DNA of 64,000 nt from Pseudomonas fluorescens (lineage in GTDB: Bacteria > Pseudomonadota > Gammaproteobacteria > Pseudomonadales > Pseudomonadaceae), in contig NZ_MOBX01000016.1 in NCBI RefSeq assembly GCF_003732425.1, positions 62,001 through 126,000 of the forward strand. The letters run 5' to 3'. This document shows, piece by piece, positions 35,239 to 43,846 of the stretch. How positions within the stretch are numbered: the first letter of the stretch is position 1; the number at the start of each line of letters is the position of its first letter. The notes under the pieces are model-generated. The model did no database searches and was not told where the DNA came from. It saw only the letters and a program-made list of their open reading frames with translations. The position numbers were made by a program, and so were the translations under genes.

Positions 35239-35757
35239 TTAAACGTCTGTGCGTAACACCAGTTCAACCATCAGATCATCGGCCAGGGTTTCCAGCCGCG
35301 ACTGCAATACATCCAGCGACAGGGTCAGCGGCACCGCGAGAATCGCTTCGGCGTGGAACAACGGCTCGCTGCTCATCGGTGCCGGACGCACTTCCGTCAC
35401 CAACCGCTCAAGGTTAACGCCCTGTTCGCTCAACAGCCGGGTGATGTCGCGGACGATGCCGGGCCGATCGTTGCCGACCAATTCCATGGCAATCGGTTTC
35501 CAGGTGCAGGACTGCTCGATGCCGCTCTCGGCAATCAGCACGCGGATGCCGTGAGCCGACAGCGCTTGTAGGGCATCGACTAATTCGTCGTAAGCCTCTG
35601 CCGGCACCCCCACTCGAAGAATCCCGGCGAACTGCCCGGCCATCCGCGACATGCGGCTTTCCAGCCAGTTACCGCCGTGTTCGGCGATGCATTGGGCGAT
35701 GCGCTCGACCTGCCCGGGCTTGTCCGGGGCGAATACGGTGAGTACGAGGTGGTCCAT
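35239..35757 (-). CDS. GcvR-like regulator with two ACT domains
   Basis: A 172-residue cytosolic protein made of two ACT domains. The first begins MDHLVLTVFAPDKPGQVERI, and the second begins AMELVGNDRPGIVRDITRLL at about residue 90. In E. coli GcvR binds glycine and restrains GcvA, the activator of glycine cleavage. No DNA-binding domain is present, so it acts through a partner or by ligand binding. No gcv genes are adjacent, so naming it gcvR would be a guess. The upstream region is AT-rich (35800-35890) and holds its promoter. Confidence 0.85.
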   Translation of the reverse strand: MDHLVLTVFAPDKPGQVERIAQCIAEHGGNWLESRMSRMAGQFAGILRVGVPAEAYDELVDALQALSAHGIRVLIAESGIEQSCTWKPIAMELVGNDRPGIVRDITRLLSEQGVNLERLVTEVRPAPMSSEPLFHAEAILAVPLTLSLDVLQSRLETLADDLMVELVLRTDV

Positions 35758-36210
35758 GGCGCAGCCCTCTTGTCATGACTTTTGTTGTAGAAGAGCAAGT
35801 ATAGGCAAGGCACAGTCAGCCGCCTCAGACGCCCGAAACGACAAATCGTGTACAACTTTTTATATTTAACTGGAACAATCTATCTATTTTTTGAGAACAT
35901 CCCGTTCCGCGACGTGACCGCAATGCGACATGAGGTCGCAGAACGACGTAATTAGTCTGATTTTCACAAGCGCAACTCATCATGTAGTATGCCGCAGCGC
36001 GCACTACATAACGCTGGATCGATGTCTGCCCAAGGCCTGTTCGCAACCCTGAAAGCCCCGTCAGCAAGGCCCCAAGCCGTTGATTGGTCCCAGCCCAGCC
36101 GCCAGCAATGGCATGTACTGGTCGGCAGGTTTGTGGTTTAAATGGCCAGAGGCTTCATTGTCAAATTGAAGAGCTGAAAAGCGAAATAGCTGAGCAGAGT
36201 GAGGCAAGCA
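35758..36210. other. Long intergenic between the GcvR-like gene and glcB
   Basis: 453 bases with no convincing gene. The left part is AT-rich and likely carries the promoter of the minus-strand GcvR-like gene. A candidate glcB promoter is TTTTCA (35961) with TAGTAT (35985) 18 nt later. The -10 overlaps an inverted repeat ATGTAGT...ACTACAT (35982-36009), a plausible operator. A 39-codon open frame (36022-36141) starts just after but lacks a ribosome site. Confidence 0.45.
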
Positions 36211-38388
36211 ATGACTGAACACGTTCAAGTCGGTGGCCTGCAGGTCGCCAAAGTCCTGTTCGACTTCGTGAACAACGAAGCCATTCCCGGTACCGGCCTC
36301 ACCGCCGAAAAATTCTGGGAAGGTGCCGACAAGGTCATTCACGACCTGGCACCGAAGAACAAAGCCCTACTCGCCAAACGCGATGACTTCCAGGCTCGCA
36401 TTGATGCCTGGCATCAGGAACGCGCCGGTCAGGCGCACGACGCCGTAGCCTACAAAGCGTTCCTGCAGGAAATCGGTTATCTGCTGCCAGAAGCGGCTGA
36501 TTTCCAGGCAACGACGCAAAACGTCGATGATGAAATCGCCCGTACCGCCGGCCCGCAACTCGTGGTGCCGGTGATGAACGCCCGCTTCGCTCTCAATGCC
36601 TCGAACGCCCGCTGGGGTTCGCTGTATGACGCCCTCTACGGCACCGACGCGATCAGCGAAGACGGTGGCGCGGAAAAAGGCAAAGGCTACAACAAGGTGC
36701 GTGGCGACAAAGTCATCGCCTTCGCTCGTGCCTTCCTCGACGAAGCCGCGCCATTGGCTGCTGGCTCCCACGTTGATTCGACCGCTTACAAAATCGCTGA
36801 CGGCAAACTCGTGGTCACCCTTAAGGGCGGCAGCAACAGTGGCCTGCGCGATGATGCGCAACTGATCGGTTTTCAGGGCGACGCCAACGCGCCTATCGCG
36901 ATTCTGTTGAAACACAACGGCCTGCATTTCGAAATCCAGGTCGACGCCAGCACCCCGGTCGGCCAGACCGACGCCGCCGGCGTCAAAGACATCCTGATGG
37001 AAGCGGCCCTGACTACCATCATGGACTGCGAAGACTCCGTGGCCGCCGTCGATGCCGACGACAAAGTGGTGATCTACCGCAACTGGCTCGGCCTGATGAA
37101 AGGCGACCTGGCGGAATCCGTGTCCAAGGGTGGCCAGACCTTCACCCGCACCATGAACCCGGATCGCACCTACACCGCGCCGAATGGCGGTGAAGTGACT
37201 CTGCATGGCCGTTCGCTGTTGTTCGTGCGCAACGTTGGCCATCTGATGACCATCGATGCGATCCTCGACAGTCAAGGCAACGAAGTGCCGGAAGGCATTC
37301 TTGACGGTCTGGTCACTTGCCTGGCGGCGATGCACAACCTCAACGGCAACACCTCGCGTCGTAACACCCGCACCGGCTCGGTCTACATCGTTAAACCGAA
37401 GATGCACGGCCCGGAAGAAGCGGCGTTCACCAACGAGCTGTTCGGCCGTATCGAAGACGTGCTGGGCCTTGCGCGCAACACGCTGAAAGTCGGGATCATG
37501 GACGAGGAGCGCCGCACCACGGTCAACCTCAAGGCCTGCATCAAGGCGGCCAGCGAGCGCGTGGTGTTCATCAACACCGGTTTCCTCGACCGCACCGGCG
37601 ACGAAATCCACACCTCCATGGAGGCCGGCCCGGTGGTACGCAAGGCCGACATGAAGGCTGAAAAGTGGATCGGCGCTTACGAAAACTGGAACGTCGATAT
37701 CGGTCTGAGCACTGGCCTGCAAGGTCGCGCCCAAATCGGCAAAGGCATGTGGGCCATGCCTGACCTGATGGCCGCGATGCTTGAGCAGAAAATCGCGCAC
37801 CCGTTGGCCGGCGCCAACACCGCTTGGGTGCCGTCGCCAACGGCTGCTGCGCTGCACGCGCTGCACTACCACAAGGTTGATGTGTTCGCCCGTCAGGCCG
37901 AACTGGCCAAACGTGCTCGTGCTTCGGTGGACGACATCCTGACCATCCCGCTGGCGGTCAACCCGAACTGGACGCCGGAGCAGATCAAGAACGAACTGGA
38001 CAACAACGCCCAGGGCATTCTCGGTTATGTGGTGCGCTGGATCGACCAGGGTGTGGGTTGCTCGAAAGTGCCGGACATCAATGACGTCGGCCTGATGGAA
38101 GACCGTGCCACGCTGCGTATCTCCAGCCAGCACATCGCCAACTGGCTGCGCCACGGTGTGGTCACCGAAGCGCAAGTGATGGAAAGCCTCAAGCGCATGG
38201 CGCCGGTGGTGGATCGTCAGAACGCCAACGACCCGCTGTACCGGCCGCTGGCACCGGACTTCGACAGCAACATCGCCTTCCAGGCGGCGGTCGAACTGGT
38301 GATCGAAGGCACCAAACAGCCGAACGGCTACACCGAGCCGGTGCTGCACCGTCGTCGTCGCGAGTTCAAGGCCGCAAATGGTCTGTAA
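36211..38388 (+). CDS. glcB: Malate synthase G
   Basis: A cytosolic enzyme that condenses glyoxylate with acetyl-CoA to malate in the glyoxylate/glycolate pathway. The 725-residue length is that of the monomeric G isoform, which has an extra alpha/beta domain compared with AceB. Visible family segments are MEAALTTIMDCEDSVAAVDA, the NWLGLMKGDL stretch, GLARNTLKVGIMDEERRTTV and NTGFLDRTGDEIHTSMEAG. ATG 36211 (MTEHVQVGGLQVAKVLF) is preferred over an ATG 12 nt upstream because GAGG then lies 7 nt before it. A strong terminator follows, so it is monocistronic here. Confidence 0.96.
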   Translation: MTEHVQVGGLQVAKVLFDFVNNEAIPGTGLTAEKFWEGADKVIHDLAPKNKALLAKRDDFQARIDAWHQERAGQAHDAVAYKAFLQEIGYLLPEAADFQATTQNVDDEIARTAGPQLVVPVMNARFALNASNARWGSLYDALYGTDAISEDGGAEKGKGYNKVRGDKVIAFARAFLDEAAPLAAGSHVDSTAYKIADGKLVVTLKGGSNSGLRDDAQLIGFQGDANAPIAILLKHNGLHFEIQVDASTPVGQTDAAGVKDILMEAALTTIMDCEDSVAAVDADDKVVIYRNWLGLMKGDLAESVSKGGQTFTRTMNPDRTYTAPNGGEVTLHGRSLLFVRNVGHLMTIDAILDSQGNEVPEGILDGLVTCLAAMHNLNGNTSRRNTRTGSVYIVKPKMHGPEEAAFTNELFGRIEDVLGLARNTLKVGIMDEERRTTVNLKACIKAASERVVFINTGFLDRTGDEIHTSMEAGPVVRKADMKAEKWIGAYENWNVDIGLSTGLQGRAQIGKGMWAMPDLMAAMLEQKIAHPLAGANTAWVPSPTAAALHALHYHKVDVFARQAELAKRARASVDDILTIPLAVNPNWTPEQIKNELDNNAQGILGYVVRWIDQGVGCSKVPDINDVGLMEDRATLRISSQHIANWLRHGVVTEAQVMESLKRMAPVVDRQNANDPLYRPLAPDFDSNIAFQAAVELVIEGTKQPNGYTEPVLHRRRREFKAANGL

Positions 38389-38410
38389 TTTGCGCTGACG
38401 CTGGAAACGA

Positions 38411-38446
38411 AAAAGGCCCTGATCGAGAGATCAGGGCCTTTTTTTC
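38411..38446 (+). terminator. Intrinsic terminator of glcB
   Basis: AAGGCCCTGATC-GAGA-GATCAGGGCCTT forms a perfect 12-bp stem with a tetraloop, followed by seven T. It lies 24 nt after the glcB stop. The A-run on the 5' side makes it potentially bidirectional, useful for the converging response-regulator gene. Confidence 0.93.
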
Positions 38447-38459
38447 TAAACGCAAAGTC

Positions 38460-38529
38460 AAAAGATCGCAGCCTTCGGCAGCTCCTACATGGGATCACCT
38501 GTAGGAGCTGCCGAAGGCTGCGATCTTTT
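38460..38529. repeat. Family B repeat pair
   Basis: The arms 38460-38489 and 38500-38529 are exact 30-bp reverse complements, essentially identical to the copies at 33978 and 50115. It lies between the convergent glcB and response-regulator genes. Confidence 0.92.
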
Positions 38530-38542
38530 GAACCTCAAATAT

Positions 38543-38989
38543 TCAGGGCTCAATGCCCAATTCGTGTTTCACCAACTCAAGCAGCTTCCCCGTATCAATC
38601 GGCTTGAGCAAAAAATCCACCACGCTCAAATGCATCGCCGCAATCGCGTCTTTCACATCCGCATCGCCGGAAACAATGATGATCGGCAGCGCCGCCCGCA
38701 CCGATTCGCGCACCTGCCGAATCAGTTCGAGGCCATCGACATTGCCCATGCGCAGATCGGTAATCACCAGCCCGATGGAAGGTTTTTCCGCGAGCATCTT
38801 CAGCGCCGTTTCGCCACTGGCTGCGGTCATGCAATGAATGCCGTCCAATGCGAGTATCTCCGACAACAGCTCCCGGGCATCCTTGTCGTCATCGACGATC
38901 AGTACACGCTGCGGCGGCAAGTCGGGTTCGAGCATTACAGCGCTGAGCGCTTCACGCTCGGCGTCGCTCAAAATATCGTGGTCGGACAT
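38543..38989 (-). CDS. Stand-alone response regulator (single receiver domain)
   Basis: A 148-residue protein with a 25-residue N-terminal extension (SDHDILSDAEREALSAVML) and one CheY-like receiver domain. The acidic pocket is VDDDKD (residues 32-37), the phosphoacceptor is Asp78 (VITDLRM), the switch serine is in IIVSGDADV and the lysine in FLLKPID. There is no output domain, so it must signal by protein interaction or phosphotransfer. No histidine kinase is adjacent. The divergent gene at 39249 encodes a nucleotide-binding protein, but a link is only suggested by position. Confidence 0.88.
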   Translation of the reverse strand: MSDHDILSDAEREALSAVMLEPDLPPQRVLIVDDDKDARELLSEILALDGIHCMTAASGETALKMLAEKPSIGLVITDLRMGNVDGLELIRQVRESVRAALPIIIVSGDADVKDAIAAMHLSVVDFLLKPIDTGKLLELVKHELGIEP

Positions 38990-39248
38990 GGCGTTCTCTA
39001 CGTTTTCAAATCAATCACCTGGCACAGTCGTCAGACATCGCTAAGCAGAGCTTCAATGTGCACTTCGTCGGATTTTTTTCCAAGAGGCCGGAGGCCGAAT
39101 TTCCGACTGTTTTTGTAGGGCACTTCCCAAATGTGCCGAACGGCAGCTCAAACCTAGACTTACGTCCAATGGGCACCCCGCCCGCAGGGGTCGACCATGG
39201 TCAGAACGATCCGACAACAACAATTCGAAAAAGACTGCGGTAATGGTT

Positions 39249-41183
39249 ATGAGTAAAGCGGACGCCTTCACCCAGGCAGGGAAAACCGCGGTATTGCAAA
39301 ACATCCAGGGCACCTTGCAATTCCTCCAGCGCTTCCCGCCCTTCAATCAGATGGAACACGCCCACCTGGCTTATCTGGTGGAGCAATGCCAGCTGCGTTT
39401 CTATGGCCAGGGCGAGAGCATCATCAAACCCGCCGACGGCCCGGTCGAACACTTCTATATCGTCAAGCAAGGTCGGGTGGTCGGCGAACGTCAGCACATC
39501 ACCAAGCCCGGCACCGAGACCACGTTTGAAATCACCACCGGCGAATGCTTTCCGCTGGCCGCGTTGCTCGGCGAACGCGCGACCCGCACCGAACACCTGG
39601 CCGGCGAAGACACCTTCTGCCTGCAACTGAACAAACTGGCGTTCATCAAACTGTTCGCCCTCTCCAACGCCTTTCGCGACTTCGCCTTGCGCGGGGTCAG
39701 CAGCCTGCTCGATCAGGTCAACCAGCAAGTGCAGCAGAAAGCCGTGGAAACTCTCGGCACCCAGTACTCGCTGAACACCCGACTGGGCGAACTGGCAATG
39801 CGTCACCCGGTGACCTGCAGCCCCGACACGCCATTGCGTGAAGCGGTGAAGCTGATGCACGAGCAGCAGGTCGGCAGCATTGTTGCGGTAGATGAACACA
39901 AAGCCCCGCTGGGGATTTTCACCCTGCGCGATCTGCGTCATGTGGTGGCCGCCGGCGTCGGCGATTTCAGCGAAGCCATCGAGCGCCACATGACGCCCGC
40001 GCCCTTCTACTTGTCGCCGGATCACAGCGCGTTCGATGCGGCGATTGCCATGACCGAACGGCACATCGCGCACGTCTGTCTGGTCAAGGATCAGCGCCTG
40101 TGCGGCGTGGTCTCTGAGCGTGATCTGTTCTCGCTGCAACGGGTCGACCTGGTGCATCTGGCCCGGACCATCCGCAGCGCCCAGCGCGTCGAACAACTGG
40201 TCAGCCTGCGCGGCGAGATCGGCCAACTGGTCGAACGCATGCTCGCCCACGGCGCGTCCTCGACGCAGATCACCCACATCATCACCTTGCTCAACGACCA
40301 CACCGTGTGCCGCGTGATCGAGCTGACCCTCGCGGAAAAAGGCGATCCCGGTGTGCCGTTCAGTTGGCTGTGTTTCGGCAGCGAAGGTCGCCGCGAGCAG
40401 ACGCTGCACACCGATCAGGACAACGGCATTCTGTTCGACGCGCGGGACGCAGCACACGCGGCGGAGATTCGCGGCAAGCTGCTGCCAATTGCCCAGCAAA
40501 TCAACCAAAGCCTGGCGCTGTGCGGCTTCACCCTGTGCAAGGGCAACATCATGGCCGGCAACCCCGAGCTGTGTCTGTCGCGGGCAGAATGGGCACGGCG
40601 CTTTGCAGCGTTCATTCGTGAGGCGACGCCGGAGAATCTGCTCGGTTCGAGTATTTATTTCGATCTGCGCGTGGTCTGGGGCGATGAAAAAAGCTGCGAA
40701 CAATTGCGCCGCGGCATTCTCGACCAGGTCGGTGACAACCGTTTGTTCCAGCGCATGATGGCCGAGAACGCCCTGCGCAATCGTCCGCCGGTGGGGCGTT
40801 TCCGCGAATTCGTGCTGGCGCGCAAGAATGGTGAGAAAGCCACGCTGGACCTCAAGGTACAGGGGCTGACGCCGTTCGTGGATGGCGCGCGATTACTCGC
40901 GCTGGCCAATGGCATCGACGCCAACAACACCCTCGAGCGCTTCCGTCAGTTGGTTGAAAAAGACGTCATCGAGCGACTGGATGGTGCGGCGTATGAAGAG
41001 GCCTATCACTTCATTCAGCAAACGCGCATGCAACAACATCAACTGCAGACCCGGGAGAACCTGCCCTACTCCAACCGAGTCGACCCGGACAGCCTCAATC
41101 ATCTCGACCGGCGCATCCTGCGTGAATCCCTGCGCCAGGCCCAGCGCCTGCAGAGCAGCCTGACGCTGCGGTATCAGCTATGA
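39249..41183 (+). CDS. cNMP-binding/CBS/DUF294 nucleotidyltransferase-like protein
   Basis: A 644-residue multidomain protein. Residues about 25-140 form a cyclic-nucleotide-binding-like domain (RFYGQGESIIKPADGPVEHF). About 175-290 form a CBS pair (AMRHPVTCSPDTPLREAVKL and MTPAPFYLSPDHSAFDAAIA). About 360-460 form a DUF294 nucleotidyltransferase domain with GSEGRREQTLHTDQDNG, which keeps the G-S and D-x-D pattern. A substrate-binding DUF294_C helical domain ends it. This is GlnD-like architecture without HD or ACT domains. It ends in an ATGA overlap with the exonuclease gene. The target is unknown. The ATG at 39243 would add two residues, and both starts have weak ribosome sites. Confidence 0.87.
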   Translation: MSKADAFTQAGKTAVLQNIQGTLQFLQRFPPFNQMEHAHLAYLVEQCQLRFYGQGESIIKPADGPVEHFYIVKQGRVVGERQHITKPGTETTFEITTGECFPLAALLGERATRTEHLAGEDTFCLQLNKLAFIKLFALSNAFRDFALRGVSSLLDQVNQQVQQKAVETLGTQYSLNTRLGELAMRHPVTCSPDTPLREAVKLMHEQQVGSIVAVDEHKAPLGIFTLRDLRHVVAAGVGDFSEAIERHMTPAPFYLSPDHSAFDAAIAMTERHIAHVCLVKDQRLCGVVSERDLFSLQRVDLVHLARTIRSAQRVEQLVSLRGEIGQLVERMLAHGASSTQITHIITLLNDHTVCRVIELTLAEKGDPGVPFSWLCFGSEGRREQTLHTDQDNGILFDARDAAHAAEIRGKLLPIAQQINQSLALCGFTLCKGNIMAGNPELCLSRAEWARRFAAFIREATPENLLGSSIYFDLRVVWGDEKSCEQLRRGILDQVGDNRLFQRMMAENALRNRPPVGRFREFVLARKNGEKATLDLKVQGLTPFVDGARLLALANGIDANNTLERFRQLVEKDVIERLDGAAYEEAYHFIQQTRMQQHQLQTRENLPYSNRVDPDSLNHLDRRILRESLRQAQRLQSSLTLRYQL

Positions 41184-41887
41184 GCCTGTTCTCATGGCTG
41201 CGTCCGGCCAGCCCGGTGTTGCCGGTGGAGTGGCAACAGCGTCTGGCGAAGCTGCCGGTGATCAGCGAACTCGGCGAATGCAGCCTGCGTGAACAACGCT
41301 GGGTGGTGCTGGATCTGGAAACCACCGGGCTGAATCTGAACAAGGACCGTGTGTTATCGATTGGCGCGGTGGTGATCGAGGACGGCGCGATCGATTTCAG
41401 TCAGCAATTCGAACGGACGCTGCAATGTCGCGAGCTGAAGCTCAGTCCCAGCGTGCTGATTCACGGGTTGGGGCCGAATGCGATTGCGGCAGGCAGCGAG
41501 CCGGCCGAGGCGTTGCTCGAACTGATGGAGTTTATCGGCGACAGCCCGGTACTGGCGTTTCATGCGCCGTTTGATCAGCACATGCTCGGGCGTGCCTTGA
41601 AGGAGCATCTGGGGCACAAGTTGCAGCAGGTGTTTCTGGATGTCGCCGACATTGCACCGCTGGTGTGTCCGCAGGCGCACATTCGTGAGGCCGGGCTGGA
41701 TGAGTGGATCGACTGGTTCAAGCTTGAGGTGTTCGAGCGGCATAACGCGAGTGCCGATGCGCTGGCGACGGCAGAACTGGCGCTGATCCTGTTCAGCCGG
41801 GCGCGGCAGCAGCAGATTCACAGTCCGTTGAATTTGCAGCAGCGGCTGAGTCAGTGGAAGCGGCGGCAGCAAGCTCCCTCCTTTTAG
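41180..41887 (+). CDS. DEDDh 3'-5' exonuclease (DnaQ-like)
   Basis: A 235-residue exonuclease of the DNA polymerase III epsilon family. The motifs are ExoI VVLDLETTGL (Asp and Glu), ExoII HAPFDQHML and ExoIIIepsilon HNASADALATAE (His and Asp). It lacks the C-terminal clamp- and alpha-binding region of true DnaQ, so it is an accessory nuclease. The start codon overlaps the stop of the DUF294 protein by 4 nt, indicating a shared function. This pairing is also known in other pseudomonads near acetate-utilisation genes, from memory. Confidence 0.88.
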   Translation: MSLFSWLRPASPVLPVEWQQRLAKLPVISELGECSLREQRWVVLDLETTGLNLNKDRVLSIGAVVIEDGAIDFSQQFERTLQCRELKLSPSVLIHGLGPNAIAAGSEPAEALLELMEFIGDSPVLAFHAPFDQHMLGRALKEHLGHKLQQVFLDVADIAPLVCPQAHIREAGLDEWIDWFKLEVFERHNASADALATAELALILFSRARQQQIHSPLNLQQRLSQWKRRQQAPSF

Positions 41888-41910
41888 GTTGTCAGCGCCT
41901 GTTCTGCCTC

Positions 41911-41975
41911 TTCGCGAGCAGGCTCGCTCCCACAGGGTTTCGCATTCCAAAGTGGGAGCGAGCCTGCTCGCGAAG
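41911..41975. repeat. Family A repeat pair
   Basis: TTCGCGAGCAGGCTCGCTCC and GTGGGAGCGAGCCTGCTCGC type arms are inverted with a short spacer. They separate the exonuclease gene from the iron-sigma locus. Confidence 0.9.
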
Positions 41976-42047
41976 AAGGATGACGCGGTTTTACTGATGC
42001 CACCTGACCAGTGGCCAATTGCTAACCATTCCCACCTCTGCCACAAT

Positions 42048-42062
42048 CGCGAACAATTCGCG
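42048..42062. promoter_or_regulatory. Palindrome upstream of the iron-starvation sigma gene
   Basis: CGCGAA-CAA-TTCGCG is a perfect 6-bp palindrome followed by the AT-rich TTAGTTAATATTT. It lies 32 bp before the sigma-factor start. It does not match a standard Fur box well, so the binding protein is unknown. Confidence 0.35.
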
Positions 42063-42093
42063 TTAGTTAATATTTCCCAATCGGTGATGTCCG

Positions 42094-42612
42094 GTGTCGT
42101 CAGTCCCAAGCCCTAACAGTGAGCTCGTCGGTGCGCTGTATCGCGACCATCGCGGTTGGCTGCTGGCATGGCTGCGGCGCAATGTGGCGTGTCCGCAGCG
42201 TGCCGAGGACCTGAGCCAGGACACCTTCGTCCGCCTGCTCGGTCGCGACGCCATGCTGACCCCCCGCGAGCCGCGCGCCTTTCTGGTGGCGATCGCCAAA
42301 GGCTTGCTGTTCGACTACTTCCGCCGCGCGGCGCTGGAACAGGCCTACCTCACCGAGCTGATGCTGATCCCCGAAGGCGAACAACCGTCGGTGGAAGAAC
42401 AGCAAATGATCCTCGAAGACCTCAAAGCCATCGACCGCTTGCTCGGCAAACTGTCGACCAAGGCCCGCGCTGCTTTCCTTTATAACCGCCTCGATGGCCT
42501 CAGCCATGCCGAGATCGCCGACAAGCTCGGCGTCTCGGTGCCGCGCGTGCGCCAGTATCTGGCGCAAGGCATTCGTCAGTGCTACATCGCACTGTACGGT
42601 GAGCCGACGTGA
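42094..42612 (+). CDS. FecI-like ECF sigma factor
   Basis: A 172-residue extracytoplasmic-function sigma factor of the iron-starvation group. Region 2 is the stretch LVGALYRDHRGWLLAWLRRN, AEDLSQDTFVRLL and AFLVAIAKGLLFDYFRR. Region 4 is LSTKARAAFLYNRLDGLSHA with the HTH IADKLGVSVPRVRQYLAQG. It should transcribe the downstream TonB receptor when released by the FecR-like partner. The start is GTG 42094 without a good ribosome site, and other starts are not obvious. The stop overlaps the anti-sigma start (GTGA). Confidence 0.9.
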   Translation: MSSVPSPNSELVGALYRDHRGWLLAWLRRNVACPQRAEDLSQDTFVRLLGRDAMLTPREPRAFLVAIAKGLLFDYFRRAALEQAYLTELMLIPEGEQPSVEEQQMILEDLKAIDRLLGKLSTKARAAFLYNRLDGLSHAEIADKLGVSVPRVRQYLAQGIRQCYIALYGEPT

Positions 42613-43580
42613 GCCCGACCAGTTCCAGACCGGTGCCAGCGCATGTGCTGGACGCGGCGATTGCCTGGCAACTGACCCTCGACTCGAGCAGTCCGCTGGA
42701 GCGCGAGGAGTTCGCCAAATGGCACGCGGCCCATGAAGAACACGCCCGTGCGTGGCGGCAACTGGGCATGCTCGATCAGCGTTTCAGTGTGGCCAAAGGC
42801 CCGGCCCGCAGCGCCTTGCTGCAATCGCGCGAAGGCATTCGCCGGCGGGTGCGCAGATTGGGCAGTGGGCTGGCCAGCATTGTGGTGCTTGTCGGTGTGG
42901 GGCTGTTTGCCAGCGAACGTTTTCTACCGCTGGATTACTGGCTCGCCGATCAACGCACCGCCACCGGTGAGCAGCGCACCGTGCGTCTGGCTGACGGCAC
43001 TGTGTTGAATCTGAACACCCACAGTGCGGTGGATGTGCGGTTCGATGAGAGACGCCGGTTGATCGTGTTGCAGGAAGGCGAAATTCTCGTCGAGACCGGG
43101 CATGGCGATGCGCGCCCCTTCATCGTTGAAACCCGCGAAGGCAGCATGCGCGCCCTGGGTACGCGGTTTTTGGTCAAGCGTGAAGACCAAGGTACGCGCC
43201 TGAGCGTGTTGCAGTCGGCCGTGGCCGCACACCCGCAATCGAATCCTCAAGAGCAAATCCTCCATGAAGGCCAGCAAGTGCTGCTGCGCAGTGACGGGTT
43301 AGGCTCGATCGTCGCGCTCAATCCCGGCGCTGATGCCTGGACGCGCGGCATGCTGGTGGTCGATAACGCACGCCTCGGCGATCTGGTGCATGAGCTGGGA
43401 CGTTATCGGCGCGGGCATCTGGGCGTGGCGCCGGACGTGGCGGATTTGCGCATCACCGGCAGCTTCCCGCTGCACGACACCGATAAGGCCCTGAGCGCAT
43501 TGCTGCCGACGCTGCCGGTGCAGATCGAGCGGCATACGCCTTATTGGGTGACCGTGGCGAAGGCTGAAGCCAAGCCCTGA
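42609..43580 (+). CDS. FecR-like anti-sigma/sigma regulator
   Basis: A 323-residue single-pass inner-membrane protein. The cytosolic N-terminal DUF4880-type domain (AIAWQLTLDSSSPLEREEFA, WHAAHEEHARAWRQL) binds the sigma factor. A membrane helix lies at about residues 85-105 (LASIVVLVGVGLFASERFL). A periplasmic FecR domain follows (EQRTVRLADGTVLNLNTHSA, and FIVETREGSMRALGTRFLVK). It receives the signal from the receptor's N-terminal domain. The start is GTG, overlapping the sigma gene by 4 nt. The receptor gene lies 266 bp downstream beyond a family C repeat. Confidence 0.92.
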   Translation: MSPTSSRPVPAHVLDAAIAWQLTLDSSSPLEREEFAKWHAAHEEHARAWRQLGMLDQRFSVAKGPARSALLQSREGIRRRVRRLGSGLASIVVLVGVGLFASERFLPLDYWLADQRTATGEQRTVRLADGTVLNLNTHSAVDVRFDERRRLIVLQEGEILVETGHGDARPFIVETREGSMRALGTRFLVKREDQGTRLSVLQSAVAAHPQSNPQEQILHEGQQVLLRSDGLGSIVALNPGADAWTRGMLVVDNARLGDLVHELGRYRRGHLGVAPDVADLRITGSFPLHDTDKALSALLPTLPVQIERHTPYWVTVAKAEAKP

Positions 43581-43594
43581 GTTCGAATTGAACC

Positions 43595-43718
43595 TGTGGC
43601 GCGGGAGCTTGCTCCCGCTCGGCGGCGAAGCCGTCGCAAAACCGCCCCATGCAATCGTCCTGAAGAAATGCCGGGGACCGCTTCGCGCTCCAGCGCGAGC
43701 AAGCTCCCTCGCCACAGG
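43595..43718. repeat. Family C repeat pair
   Basis: TGTGGCGCGGGAGCTTGCTC and GAGCAAGCTCCCTCGCCACA arms are inverted with internal secondary palindromes. It lies between the FecR-like gene and the TonB receptor gene. Confidence 0.85.
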
Positions 43719-43757
43719 ACTGTGCACCCTGCAGAAATAGGGCTGCTATCCAGTTAA

Positions 43758-43829
43758 TCGAAATTATTTTCATCCAGCCCTATCACTTTCTGATTCTCAT
43801 CCGGCACACAGGCAATTGAGAAATATTTC
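43758..43829 (+). promoter_or_regulatory. Putative iron-controlled promoter region of the TonB receptor
   Basis: The AT-rich stretch contains GAAATTATTTTC (43760-43771), TGATTCTCAT (a half that resembles Pseudomonas Fur boxes, 43791-43800) and the perfect palindrome GAAATATTTC (43820-43829). These suit Fur and/or FecI-type sigma control, but none is a clean consensus match. Confidence 0.35.
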
Positions 43830-43846
43830 CATTCAGGAGCCGCCGT

